Of a stretch of DNA of 64,000 nucleotides, positions 55,943-64,000 are shown one piece after another. Within the stretch, counting starts at the first letter, position 1, and each line of letters starts with the position of its first letter. The notes under the pieces are model-generated. The model did no database searches and had not been told where the DNA came from. It saw nothing but the letters and a program-made list of their open reading frames with translations. The position numbers were made by a program, and so were the translations under genes. The stretch comes from Bacteroidales bacterium. Lineage in GTDB: Bacteria; Bacteroidota; Bacteroidia; Bacteroidales; Bacteroidaceae. The stretch is from NCBI GenBank assembly GCA_030528715.1, contig JAUMYJ010000001.1, forward strand, positions 62,001-126,000, written 5' to 3'.

Positions 55943-57619
55943 CTACCACGTAAGCTGTGTGATTTGTGGCGTGCGAACACCTGGCATCGTTTCTCCTCCG
56001 ACAAGGAGTACCCCATTGCGAGGCAATAGCACTACACCTGCGTCAGCGCGTGCCACATCGGCATTGTGTGCGGTGGGATACCATTGTGCCGTGCGCACAT
56101 TGTAGAGCCATATGATGTCACAAAAGCCATACCATTCGGGCTTGTGGCGCAGGTAATGATATTTCACACGCGCCATAGAGTCTTCTTGTGCCTGCTGCAT
56201 TTGGGCAAAGCGGTTGTAGTTATCGTCTTGCTCTTTATCCCATGCACGACCATATTGCTTACGCCATTGCAGGTATTTGGCATCGTAAGCCTTCCATAAC
56301 TTGTCGGCCTGAGCTTGTGCTGCTTGGTAGCGTGCCATTTCTTCGGGGGTGGCATCATCGCCTGGATAAGTAATGCCCTGCATGAGAGAGTCAATGATAG
56401 CTGTGGGATACTCGGGACGATCGGGCACACTAAGTGTGGCATAGTAACGCTCGAAGTTTTCCCACGTCAAGCGATGCTTAGCAAAGGTTTTATCGCGGTT
56501 GATAGCGTTGAGAAAAATCTGATGGTTTACTCCCCCAGTAAAGGCCACGTAGTCCTCACCCACAGGCCAAGCCATACCCCCGCCAAAGGTCATGCCTTGT
56601 GCTGCAGCCTCTACGGGTGCAGCAAACGAACTCCATGTGTGTGTGAGCACATTGTAGCGAAAAGCCGAGAGCGAGAGTGTCGCTAGGTTTTCGGGGTGGT
56701 CGTGTCCAGCAAAGCTACCTACCATGTAAAGATAGGTTGTGTCGTCTGTGCGTTGTGTCGTGGCCGTCACTTTAAGCAAGGGTGCACCAGGATAGTCGCT
56801 GCCATAACGCCAGTCGGCGTGCGGCTTGGTAAAGTCAAGGTAAATGGTGCTATTGGTAGAACTACCCTCTTCTATACCACCCACCAGCACCCATAAGTTA
56901 TCGGCCACTACGGCAGCAGCACCCGAGCGAGGGGCAGGTAGCGGCATATAGCTCGTATCAATAGCGAGGGAGTGGCCATCGTAAGTAAGCGACAGCACAG
57001 CATCGGTAGCATATTCGCGATAGTCAAACCAGCCCTTAGAAAAGTCAGTCGTGTCTACCCAAGGTTTGCTAGTGGTATTCATAACGTTGTTACCTACTAT
57101 GCTAAGACTATGTTGCACAGAACGTGCAGTGTAGGGCATAGACTCCATCGCGTCATTATTTCCCACACCAAAAGTATCTACCTGCATGGCACGACCACCA
57201 GCGATGTAGAGCTTGTCACCATAAACGGCCGTCATACCATAGGCTAAGGGCTTAGGCAAGTGCCCTATGAGGTGCCATTCGAGGCTATCGCCTCCGAGCT
57301 TGGCAGCATAGATATCGCTGTAATAGACTTTGGGGCCACCATCGGCAGCTGCTTGGTGAGGGAAATTGCTGCCACCAGCCACGATAAGGTATTCGCCTAG
57401 GCGCGCTACATGTGCACCCGACACCCCTTTGAAAAAGCCTGCTGTAGCGGCTGTATCAACAGCCGTAGTAGGTAAGGCTAAGCGCAACGCCGTAGTGGGC
57501 TCAGGGGGAGTGCCAACACAGCCCACAAACACCATTGCTAGTATTAGTATAGCAAGCATACTACACACGCCACCCATGAGGTTGCGTGTGTAGTGTCTAA
57601 TGTTGGTGCGTAGTCTCAT
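55943..57619 (-). CDS. Cyclically permuted mutarotase (NanM-like kelch protein)
   Basis: A 558-aa lipoprotein with lipobox FVGC (about residue 34) and six kelch-like repeats. Repeat words include LGEYLIVAGGSNFPHQAA (about 75), AYGMTAVYGDKLYIAGGRAM, NLWVLVGGIEE and GVLLVGGETMPG near the end. The order of the repeats (the last strand completing the first blade) marks the cyclically permuted mutarotase family. NanM speeds up the alpha-to-beta change of sialic acid so that it can be taken up. It has an extra helical insert (about 430-490) not seen in E. coli NanM. Located between the epimerase and yhcH genes. Confidence 0.85.
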   Translation of the reverse strand: MRLRTNIRHYTRNLMGGVCSMLAILILAMVFVGCVGTPPEPTTALRLALPTTAVDTAATAGFFKGVSGAHVARLGEYLIVAGGSNFPHQAAADGGPKVYYSDIYAAKLGGDSLEWHLIGHLPKPLAYGMTAVYGDKLYIAGGRAMQVDTFGVGNNDAMESMPYTARSVQHSLSIVGNNVMNTTSKPWVDTTDFSKGWFDYREYATDAVLSLTYDGHSLAIDTSYMPLPAPRSGAAAVVADNLWVLVGGIEEGSSTNSTIYLDFTKPHADWRYGSDYPGAPLLKVTATTQRTDDTTYLYMVGSFAGHDHPENLATLSLSAFRYNVLTHTWSSFAAPVEAAAQGMTFGGGMAWPVGEDYVAFTGGVNHQIFLNAINRDKTFAKHRLTWENFERYYATLSVPDRPEYPTAIIDSLMQGITYPGDDATPEEMARYQAAQAQADKLWKAYDAKYLQWRKQYGRAWDKEQDDNYNRFAQMQQAQEDSMARVKYHYLRHKPEWYGFCDIIWLYNVRTAQWYPTAHNADVARADAGVVLLPRNGVLLVGGETMPGVRTPQITQLTW

Positions 57620-57622
57620 ACC

Positions 57623-58813
57623 TTAGTCTAATTCGGATAATAGCTCTTGGCAAAGCTCATAACCTTTGGTAAGCATACGTGGTAAATGAAAAGGCCCTTT
57701 GAAGATATTGCCCTTAGCATCTTGTGCCACTGAGCCATCGCGATGTAGATAGCCATACCACTCACCATGCTCGGCATCGGCAAAGTGAGCAAAGGCCCAG
57801 TCGCTTACCTGCTCGTGCCAACGGAGATACTTCTCGTCACGCGTCAATTTATAAGCATAGAGTGTGGCAATGATAGCCTCGGTCTGTGGCCACCAAAACT
57901 TCATGTCTTGCGAGTAGTCTTGTGGAGGATAGCCCTTACAATCTCGGAAGTTGATAATACCTCCATACAGCTTGTCCCAGCCCCACTCCCACGACCAATC
58001 CAAAATAGTGAGTGCCATGGCTTGCAAAGCTGTATCGCCACCACGACGTACGACCTCGTCTAATAAAAACCATGCCGTTTCGATGCAATGACCAGGATTG
58101 ATGGTGCGCCCACCAATCGTATCTATAAACTCACCATCGGGGCCTACACTTTCTAGCAGAGCACCATACTCTGGTTTCATAAAATAAGTACGTAGCTCGG
58201 CTATTGAGTCAGCTATCTGCTGGTCTAAGACAGGGTCGTCGCTCACTTGACGTAAGCGGGCAGCCACATTTAGCAAAATCATCACAATACTATGTGAGCG
58301 GCCTGGTGTGCCTTCATACTTATTGGGCAAGGCACCCGTAGCAATCCACTCGCGCACTTGCTTAAAGAGTGCTAGTGCACGCTCGGCCATTTGCTTATCG
58401 CCCGTAGCCTTGGCATACTCGGCCATAGCAATGATAGCAAACGTCTCGCTAAACACGTAGCGACGTAAGCGTATGGGTGTACCATCGGCAGCAACCTCAA
58501 AATACATGCGACCATCGTGCTGACGATAACAATGTGCATGCGAGAAGTCAATACACGACTTAGCTGCTTCGAGCCACTCTGCACGTGGCTCAATAGCATT
58601 GTAAGCATAGGCAAAGGTGTAGGCTGCACGGCCTTGAAACCACACACTCTTGGTGCTATCCATCAACTTACCCTCGCGCGTCAAACACGTGTACATACCA
58701 CCATGCACGCGGTCGAGGCCATTATTGAGCCAAAAGGGCAGCACATTATCGGTCAGCTCGCGACGGTAACGATCGGCCCAATAGGCGATATAAGCCTTAG
58801 TATCAATAGCCAT
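57623..58813 (-). CDS. N-acylglucosamine 2-epimerase (AGE family)
   Basis: A 396-aa AGE-family (renin-binding-protein-like) enzyme that converts N-acetylmannosamine to N-acetylglucosamine without kinases. Family segments: YAYNAIEPRAEWLEAAK, ADGTPIRLRRYVFSETFAI, INPGHCIETAWFLLDE (His/Glu of the active site), FWWPQTEAIIATLYAY and a late WYGYLHRDG. The Bacteroides-type sialic acid route uses this epimerase instead of the NanK/NanE pair. It starts 3 bp after the lyase gene and lies 3 bp before the mutarotase gene, all on the minus strand. Confidence 0.92.
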   Translation of the reverse strand: MAIDTKAYIAYWADRYRRELTDNVLPFWLNNGLDRVHGGMYTCLTREGKLMDSTKSVWFQGRAAYTFAYAYNAIEPRAEWLEAAKSCIDFSHAHCYRQHDGRMYFEVAADGTPIRLRRYVFSETFAIIAMAEYAKATGDKQMAERALALFKQVREWIATGALPNKYEGTPGRSHSIVMILLNVAARLRQVSDDPVLDQQIADSIAELRTYFMKPEYGALLESVGPDGEFIDTIGGRTINPGHCIETAWFLLDEVVRRGGDTALQAMALTILDWSWEWGWDKLYGGIINFRDCKGYPPQDYSQDMKFWWPQTEAIIATLYAYKLTRDEKYLRWHEQVSDWAFAHFADAEHGEWYGYLHRDGSVAQDAKGNIFKGPFHLPRMLTKGYELCQELLSELD

Positions 58814-58816
58814 AGT

Positions 58817-59737
58817 TTACTTATTACAACGATTAAAGAAGTCGATGGCTTCGAGCTCTGCCTTGATTTTAGCTTCTTCCTCAGGCGTGATGCTCATAAA
58901 AGGCGTGCGGTTGGGACCTAGATCTAAGCCTATGAGCTTCATGATACGCTTACCTGCTACGATATTGCCACGGTAGCGCGCAATCACATCAATAACGTCT
59001 TGGGCATAGTTTTGTAGCTCGCGTGCCTTAGCAATGTCACCAGCAGCCCAGGCTTCGAGAATACCATTGAGGCACACGGCGTTGTAGTTGCTCGTACCAC
59101 AGATGCCCCCCTTAGCACCCCCCATCACGAGCGAAGAGAGTATCGTCTCGTCTTGACCATGGAGCATGTCGTACTTACCATCGGCATAGCGCATACATTT
59201 ATTGTATTCGTAAAGGTGCTCGTAAGTATATTTAATACCAGCAAAATTGGAGATACGGCCATCTACTGCTTGGAGTAACTCATACATTGAGAGATAAGCG
59301 TTATTGAACACTGGAATATGGTAGTAATAGAAAGGCAATTGAGGAGCCGCAGCTGCCATTGGCTCAATGTATTGCACGAGCTGCTCAATACTACCTAACT
59401 TAGGAAATGGAGTGGCCATCGCACCAACTCCCCACGCACCTATCTGCTGTGCATGAGCTGCCAAGCGTACGCTCGACGCCACACTCGTACTACCCACATG
59501 TACAATCACCTTGAAACCCTTGGGAGCAACGGCGACCCAACGCTCGGCCAGCTGCATACGCTCTTCTTCAGTAAGCATATAGCCCTCGCCCGACGAGCCA
59601 TTGACAAAGACACCCTTCATACCTGAGCGTACCAATAAAGCACAGTAATCTGCGATAGGAGCAAAATTAACGTTGCCTTCGGCATCGAAAGGCGTAAATG
59701 GTGCATCAATTAAGCCAATGATTTTTTCAAATTTCAT
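58817..59737 (-). CDS. nanA: N-acetylneuraminate lyase
   Basis: A 306-aa DHDPS-family aldolase that splits N-acetylneuraminate into N-acetylmannosamine and pyruvate. The motif GSSGEGY is at 47-53, the catalytic Tyr is in FYYYHIP (137-139), and Lys169 in FAGIKYT forms the Schiff base. This family variant is the Bacteroidota NanL/NanA. It is the second gene of the operon and precedes the epimerase. Confidence 0.93.
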   Translation of the reverse strand: MKFEKIIGLIDAPFTPFDAEGNVNFAPIADYCALLVRSGMKGVFVNGSSGEGYMLTEEERMQLAERWVAVAPKGFKVIVHVGSTSVASSVRLAAHAQQIGAWGVGAMATPFPKLGSIEQLVQYIEPMAAAAPQLPFYYYHIPVFNNAYLSMYELLQAVDGRISNFAGIKYTYEHLYEYNKCMRYADGKYDMLHGQDETILSSLVMGGAKGGICGTSNYNAVCLNGILEAWAAGDIAKARELQNYAQDVIDVIARYRGNIVAGKRIMKLIGLDLGPNRTPFMSITPEEEAKIKAELEAIDFFNRCNK

Positions 59738-59789
59738 ATCTGTAAAGTTTTAATCTTAAAGTCTTTAAACTAAGTAATAGAGCTTGCCT

Positions 59790-61043
59790 TTAGTCTTGCT
59801 TATCATCGGTAGTAGGCTTCAAGCCTATGAGCTGGATAAGTGCTACCACGGCTACACCAATAGCCATGTATACGAAACTCTCACCAAAGCGGTCGCCCAT
59901 TGTTTCTTTGAGTTTACCCAACACCTCGGTAATAGCAGCCCCAGCCAACACACCAGCCATATTCATCAAGCCATAAGCCGTAGAGCGGTAGCGGGGAGCA
60001 AAGTATTGACAAACGATAGGCATATTGTTGGTATCAAACAAGCCAAGACCGATACCAAAGAGCACACCACCACCTACAACTTCTAACAACGTATGCCCAT
60101 AAGCTAAAAGCAACAATGAGGGTATCATAAGCCCAAAACCCAAAGCCGAGGTATATACACGGCCACGAATGTTGCGGTGCACCCACCAATCACTCACAGC
60201 ACCACCTATAAATACACCCGCAAAGCTGCTGGCAGCAATCGTAATGGTAGAGAGTGGCCCTGCCTCCTCCATACCAATACCCAGATTAGTTGCAAAAAGC
60301 GTAGGCAGCCAGTTTTTGGTAGCCCAACCTGGAATACTAGACATCGTGAAGAAGAGTATGATAATCCAAAATGCAGGTGTAGTAAAGATATGGCCAAACG
60401 CACGAAAATCTAAGCCTTTAACCTGACCAGATTGTACAGGCTGCTTAATACGTGCAATGTGTTCCTCAGTCTCAAACAAACAAAAGGCCAATACAATCGC
60501 ATAAATAGCACCTATAAGGCCAAAGTAAAAGAACGTATCGTTCCAAGAAAATAGTTTAGAAAACACTGCACCATAGCCACCCAATGCTTGACCAACGTAT
60601 AGCCCCGTCATGTGCACACCAATGGCTAGCGAGCGCGAGCCTCCTTTATGGTAGTCAGCAATCAATGCCAAGGCGGCAGGAATATACATAGCCTCACTTA
60701 CCCCCATCACCATACGTAATACATAAATCGTATGAAAATCGTGCGTAAGCCCCATAGCAAGCGTCACAGCACTCCACACAAAAAGACTCACCACAATGAG
60801 CCACTTACGATTTAGGCGGTCGGCCACAAAACCAGCCCAAGGGCTAGCAAAACCATAAATCCACAAAAAGGCGGCCATGAGCACACCAAAAGCCTCGGCC
60901 GACTGCAATTCGACAATATCAACCGCCATGGCCTCTTTCATCGTTGAGAGCATTTGGCGGTCCATATAGTTTAGCAAGGCCACCACCCAAAGGAGACCTA
61001 CAACAATCCAAGCATACAGCTTGCTAGTTTTGAAAGATTGCAT
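59790..61043 (-). CDS. nanT: MFS sialic acid transporter (NanT-like)
   Basis: A 417-aa major-facilitator protein with 12 membrane segments and the start KTSKLYAWIVVGLLWVVALLNYMDRQ, typical of the anion:cation symporter/hexuronate type. The motif A-like loop VADRLNRKWLI near residue 83 is present. As the first gene of the nan operon it is the likely inner-membrane carrier of sialic acid. Substrate is inferred from context. The ATG at 61043 was preferred; the one at 61076 adds 11 residues that lie within the promoter area. The SusCD-like outer-membrane pair that often precedes this operon is absent from the window. Confidence 0.88.
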   Translation of the reverse strand: MQSFKTSKLYAWIVVGLLWVVALLNYMDRQMLSTMKEAMAVDIVELQSAEAFGVLMAAFLWIYGFASPWAGFVADRLNRKWLIVVSLFVWSAVTLAMGLTHDFHTIYVLRMVMGVSEAMYIPAALALIADYHKGGSRSLAIGVHMTGLYVGQALGGYGAVFSKLFSWNDTFFYFGLIGAIYAIVLAFCLFETEEHIARIKQPVQSGQVKGLDFRAFGHIFTTPAFWIIILFFTMSSIPGWATKNWLPTLFATNLGIGMEEAGPLSTITIAASSFAGVFIGGAVSDWWVHRNIRGRVYTSALGFGLMIPSLLLLAYGHTLLEVVGGGVLFGIGLGLFDTNNMPIVCQYFAPRYRSTAYGLMNMAGVLAGAAITEVLGKLKETMGDRFGESFVYMAIGVAVVALIQLIGLKPTTDDKQD

Positions 61044-61073
61044 AATAAATAGAGCAATTAGATAATGATGTTG

Positions 61074-61081
61074 CAAATATA
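61074..61081 (-). promoter_or_regulatory. Promoter -7 box of the nan operon
   Basis: TATATTTG on the minus strand (61081-61074), followed by CAA, 31 bp before the nanT start. A TTTTG word is only 3 bp upstream, so no -33 element at usual spacing is seen; an activator may be needed. Confidence 0.55.
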
Positions 61082-61170
61082 CTACAAAACTAGCAGATGG
61101 CTATACCCGCTACTTATTTTTTCACGCTTAACATGTGCTACATCTCAATAGCCTACATCAACTTAAAATA

Positions 61171-61213
61171 CCAAATACAAAAACCCACCTTTAAGCATAT
61201 GCTTAAAAGTGGA
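61171..61213 (-). terminator. Intrinsic terminator after tRNA-Thr
   Basis: Read on the minus strand, a 14-bp stem (61213-61200 with 61198-61185, one G-U pair) is followed by GTTTTTG. It lies 11 bp past the tRNA and ends the SRP RNA-tRNA unit. Confidence 0.8.
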
Positions 61214-61223
61214 TTTTCTTTGA

Positions 61224-61297
61224 GCCTCTTGTCGGATTCGAACCAACGACCCCGAGATTACAAATCACGTGCTCTGGCCAACTGAGCTAAAGAGGCG
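61224..61297 (-). tRNA. tRNA-Thr (anticodon TGT)
   Basis: A 74-nt tRNA on the minus strand. The acceptor stem is GCCTCTT/AAGAGGC (61297-61291 with 61231-61225). The anticodon loop TTTGTAA has anticodon TGT at 61263-61261; the anticodon stem has one mismatched pair. The T-arm is GTTGG-TTCGAAT-CCGAC. U73 is the discriminator. It lies 4 nt after the SRP RNA on the same strand. Confidence 0.94.
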
Positions 61298-61301
61298 GGT
61301 G

Positions 61302-61396
61302 GGTAAGCTAACTACATCGCACCGCTACAACCTGCTACCTTTGCTGCGATCAAGCCCTGGAGGGTTCGAAGGGAGCTGGTCGTGCAGCACTTACCC
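61302..61396 (-). ncRNA. ffs: Signal recognition particle RNA (4.5S, bacterial small type)
   Basis: A 95-nt RNA on the minus strand. The ends GGGTAAG/CTTACCC pair (61396-61390 with 61308-61302). The apical region reads CCTCCAGGGCTTGATCGC followed by AGCAAAGGTA, matching the conserved SRP domain IV pattern CCAGGGC...GCAGCAAGGGTAA of small bacterial SRP RNAs. It would bind Ffh to target nascent membrane proteins. It has a strong promoter at 61408-61438 and no ORF. Confidence 0.82.
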
Positions 61397-61407
61397 GTAA
61401 CTGGGTG

Positions 61408-61438
61408 CAAAGTTACAAAAAGATTTTGAACCCACCAA
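61408..61438 (-). promoter_or_regulatory. Promoter of the SRP RNA-tRNA-Thr unit
   Basis: On the minus strand, TTGG (61438-61435), 19 bp, then TAACTTTG (61415-61408). It matches the tRNA-Leu promoter at 4630-4660, as expected for strong stable-RNA promoters. Confidence 0.75.
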
Positions 61439-61543
61439 GAGCTAGGCCTATTTTTTTTGTTTTAAGGCTAAAAAAATGCCTATACATCGGGGCTAGATTA
61501 TAAAAAAGCTACTAAAAATAGCTTATATGTCGCTAATGTTACC

Positions 61544-61551
61544 TATCTTTG
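61544..61551 (+). promoter_or_regulatory. Promoter -7 box of rnr
   Basis: TATCTTTG at 61544-61551 lies 80 bp before the rnr start codon. The -33 element is not clear. Confidence 0.55.
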
Positions 61552-61631
61552 TGTATCCTAGGGTTATTGATACGCCTTTGTTCGTACATTTCCCATTATG
61601 TTTCTAAGGTTACTAACCACACCCATAGCTT

Positions 61632-64000
61632 ATGGCACACAATACAAAGCGCTCCACAGACGCCACCAACAAAAAAACTCGCCTAACCAAAACTACCCTC
61701 ATTAAGCGCATCATCGCGCTGTTTGAGACCGACCCAAACTACACAGGCGATGCCAAGCACATCTTTCGAGCCGTAGGCGCACTCAACCACACCACCAAGC
61801 TACTCTGTGTAGATATCTTGGCTGACCTCGTTGCCGACGATTTTTTGGCCTTAGAGCGTGGCAGATACCGCCTAGCTCACCGCAGCCAGTCGCTCATTGG
61901 CACATTTCAGCGCAAGCGTAATGGACGTAACACAGTGCTGCTAGACGATGGGCTACCCGTACTCGTATTCGAGCGCAATGCCATGGGAGCATTCAATGGC
62001 GACCGTGTAGAAATCACCATGTTGGCACGCCGTGAAAACCACGCACGCGAGGCCGAAGTAGTAGCCATCTTAGAGCGCGCACAAGACACCTTTGTAGGTC
62101 TTATTGAGGTGCAAAAGAACTATGCATTCCTCATTACCGATGGCCGAGCCATGGCCAACGATATTTTTGTCCCCAAGAACAAGTTACGTGGTGCACTCAA
62201 TGGCCAAAAAGTACTCGTGCGCATTACCGAGTGGCCCCAAGCACACAAAAATGCCGTAGGCGAAGTCATTGACGTGCTAGGCAATGCAGGCGACAATACG
62301 GCCGAGATGCACGCTATATTAGCCGAATATGGCCTGCCCTATCGCTACCCAAAGCATGTAGAAGAGGCTGCTGAAAAGTTAGACGCCACTATCACCCCTG
62401 AAGAAGTTGCACGCCGTGAGGACATGCGCCATGTACTCACGATGACCATCGACCCACACGACGCCAAAGACTTTGACGACGCACTAAGCATACGCCCATT
62501 ACACCAAGCGGGCGAACCCGAATTGTGGGAGGTTGGTGTACACATTGCTGACGTAAGCCACTATGTGCGTGAGGGCGACACCATAGACCGCGAAGCACGT
62601 GAGCGTGCTACAAGCGTTTACCTCGTAGACCGCACCATACCTATGCTTCCCGAGCGCTTGTGCAACTTTATCTGCTCACTACGCCCCAACGAAGACAAGC
62701 TAGCCTACTCTACCATCTTCAAGATGCGCCCTGATGGCACTGTAACAGATTGGCGTTTGGTACATACCGTAATCCGCTCTGACCGCCGCTTTACCTACGA
62801 AGAGGCACAATACATACTCGAAGCCAATGGTGAGGCATCACCACAAGACCTTGCTCTACCTGGCGACCACCCAGCCGTAGTAAAAACACCCGAAGGCACA
62901 CCCGTAGGCGAATATGCCCAAGAAATCATCATGCTCAACCGACTCGCCAAGCAACTACGAGAGCAGCGTTTCAAGCATGGTGCTATCGGTTTCGACCGCG
63001 AGGAAGTGCGCTTCGACATTGACGAAAACGGCAAACCCATTCGTACCTATATCAAGGTGGCCAAAGATGCCAATAAACTCGTAGAGGAGTTTATGCTATT
63101 GGCCAATCGCTCCGTGGCCGAACTCATAGCCAAACCTGGTCGTGGCCGTAAGCCCAAAGTGCTCCCCTACCGCATACACGACGTGCCACAGCCCGAAAAA
63201 CTCGAAAAGCTGCAAGGATTTATCGCTAAATTTGGCTATAAGCTACGCACCGAAGGAGCTAAAACCGATATTAGCCGCTCCATCAATCGCCTGCTGAGCG
63301 ATGTACACGGCAAGCCCGAACAGGAGCTCGTAGAGCTGGTAGCCCTACGTGCCATGCAAAAAGCCAAATACAGCACGGACAACATTGGGCACTACGGCCT
63401 TATGTTCGACTACTACACACACTTCACCTCACCCATTCGCCGCTATCCCGACACCATTGTTCATCGCCTACTCACACGCTATGCCGATGGTGGTCGCAGC
63501 GTTAATAAAGAAAAATGCGAAGCACTATGCGAGCATTCAAGTGACATGGAGCAAATTGCTGCACAAGCCGAGCGCGCCAGTATCAAATACAAGCAAGTGG
63601 AATACATGGCCGACCGCCTTGGCCAAGTGTTTGAGGGCAAAGTAAGTGGTGTAACCGAGTTTGGCCTCTACGTTGAAACCTTAGAGAGCCGCTGCGAAGG
63701 CATGATACCACTACGCGACTTACAAGACGACTATTACGAGTTTGACGAAAAAAACTATGCCCTCGTAGGCCGACGCTTCAAGCGTCGCTATGCCTTGGGC
63801 GATGTCGTGCGCGTCGAAGTCGCACGTGCCGACCTCGACCGCCGCATCTTAGACTATGCTCTCGTAGATGAGCGTGGCAACACCATCAAAAGCCATAGCG
63901 CGCCACACAGCATTCCTATCGCTTACCAGTCTAAGCCCTCCAAAGGCAGACCTAGTAGCAAGAGCCAAGGCAGCCACAAGAAGCAAAGTCGTAGTCGCAA
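61632..64000 (+). CDS. rnr: Ribonuclease R, 5' part (runs off the window)
   Basis: An open frame from the ATG at 61632 to the window end (789 full codons, no stop), so the C-terminus is missing. The protein is RNase R of the RNB/VacB family, a 3'-5' exonuclease that digests structured RNA. The N-terminal helix-turn-helix and cold-shock domains come first (about 1-230). The catalytic RNB segment includes TIDPHDAKDFDDALSI near residue 276, where clustered Asp residues bind Mg, and HIADVSHYV. The later segment YYTHFTSPIRRYPD is also typical. The S1 domain begins near 675 (GVTEFGLYVETLES). The basic tail (KGRPSSKSQGSHKKQSRSR) is the start of the usual Lys-rich end. Confidence 0.93.
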   Translation, partial: MAHNTKRSTDATNKKTRLTKTTLIKRIIALFETDPNYTGDAKHIFRAVGALNHTTKLLCVDILADLVADDFLALERGRYRLAHRSQSLIGTFQRKRNGRNTVLLDDGLPVLVFERNAMGAFNGDRVEITMLARRENHAREAEVVAILERAQDTFVGLIEVQKNYAFLITDGRAMANDIFVPKNKLRGALNGQKVLVRITEWPQAHKNAVGEVIDVLGNAGDNTAEMHAILAEYGLPYRYPKHVEEAAEKLDATITPEEVARREDMRHVLTMTIDPHDAKDFDDALSIRPLHQAGEPELWEVGVHIADVSHYVREGDTIDREARERATSVYLVDRTIPMLPERLCNFICSLRPNEDKLAYSTIFKMRPDGTVTDWRLVHTVIRSDRRFTYEEAQYILEANGEASPQDLALPGDHPAVVKTPEGTPVGEYAQEIIMLNRLAKQLREQRFKHGAIGFDREEVRFDIDENGKPIRTYIKVAKDANKLVEEFMLLANRSVAELIAKPGRGRKPKVLPYRIHDVPQPEKLEKLQGFIAKFGYKLRTEGAKTDISRSINRLLSDVHGKPEQELVELVALRAMQKAKYSTDNIGHYGLMFDYYTHFTSPIRRYPDTIVHRLLTRYADGGRSVNKEKCEALCEHSSDMEQIAAQAERASIKYKQVEYMADRLGQVFEGKVSGVTEFGLYVETLESRCEGMIPLRDLQDDYYEFDEKNYALVGRRFKRRYALGDVVRVEVARADLDRRILDYALVDERGNTIKSHSAPHSIPIAYQSKPSKGRPSSKSQGSHKKQSRSR

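Noticed and set aside
61224..61297. tRNA-Thr 3' end as an integration site
   Set aside because: No second copy of its 3' end and no mobile genes were found nearby.

Overview
The window reads as a chromosome segment of a Bacteroidota (Bacteroidales) bacterium, most like a Porphyromonas relative. Evidence: a type IX secretion cluster in the order porP-gldK-gldL-gldM-gldN (PorPKLMN), a separate porQ next to cmk, a surface protein with a degenerate Por-type C-terminal tail, a Bacteroidota nan (sialic acid) operon, and promoters with a TAnnTTTG -7 box, several with a TTG(G) element 19-20 bp upstream. The genus is inferred from gene content only.

Layout. 1-5.3 kb: SbcC C-terminus (cut by the window edge), a fused SpmA-SpmB membrane protein, a polysaccharide flippase, a radical SAM/SPASM enzyme of the anSME type, tRNA-Leu(CAA), a low-molecular-weight phosphatase. 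5.7-11.1 kb: dut, a TPR protein, a DUF4292-type lipoprotein, an EnvC-like factor and recO, closely packed. 11.2-15.5 kb: capsule export pair (Wza-like and Wzc-like with a Tyr-Gly repeat tail) and a sugar nucleotidyltransferase. 15.6-15.75 kb: a candidate structured small RNA with its own promoter. 16-21 kb: a MATE transporter and secDF on the minus strand. 21-28.1 kb: rsfS, ftsH, cdsA, xth, a thioredoxin-like protein, rhomboid, an EEP-family protein. 28.5-31.6 kb: a large secreted protein and a 56-aa peptide gene. 32.2-34.4 kb: an ATPase plus PD-(D/E)xK-like nuclease pair, flanked by perfect 26-bp direct repeats that copy the 3' end of the neighbouring polyprenyl synthetase gene. 34.4-46.5 kb: prenyl synthetase, TonB, PorQ, Cmk, RlpA, a frameshifted metalloprotease, and the T9SS core operon. 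47-52.3 kb: a type III restriction-modification locus whose mod gene is broken by one base at an A7 tract. 52.6-55.2 kb: class I fumarase, an FMN-binding lipoprotein, an MmcQ/YjbR protein. 55.3-61.1 kb: the nan operon (transporter, lyase, epimerase, kelch mutarotase, then YhcH). 61.2-64 kb: SRP RNA plus tRNA-Thr as one unit, and rnr (RNase R), cut by the window edge.

The best candidate for an undescribed system is the ATPase-nuclease cassette at 32254-34229. It looks like a two-gene defence-type module inserted at the end of a housekeeping gene, with no integrase of its own. Other leads are a family of 22-bp palindromic units arrayed in 1, 2 or 4 copies between genes, a separate 4 x 21-bp array, the small RNA near 15.7 kb, and the single-base on/off state of the mod gene. 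All functional calls are by reading the sequence; no database search was run.
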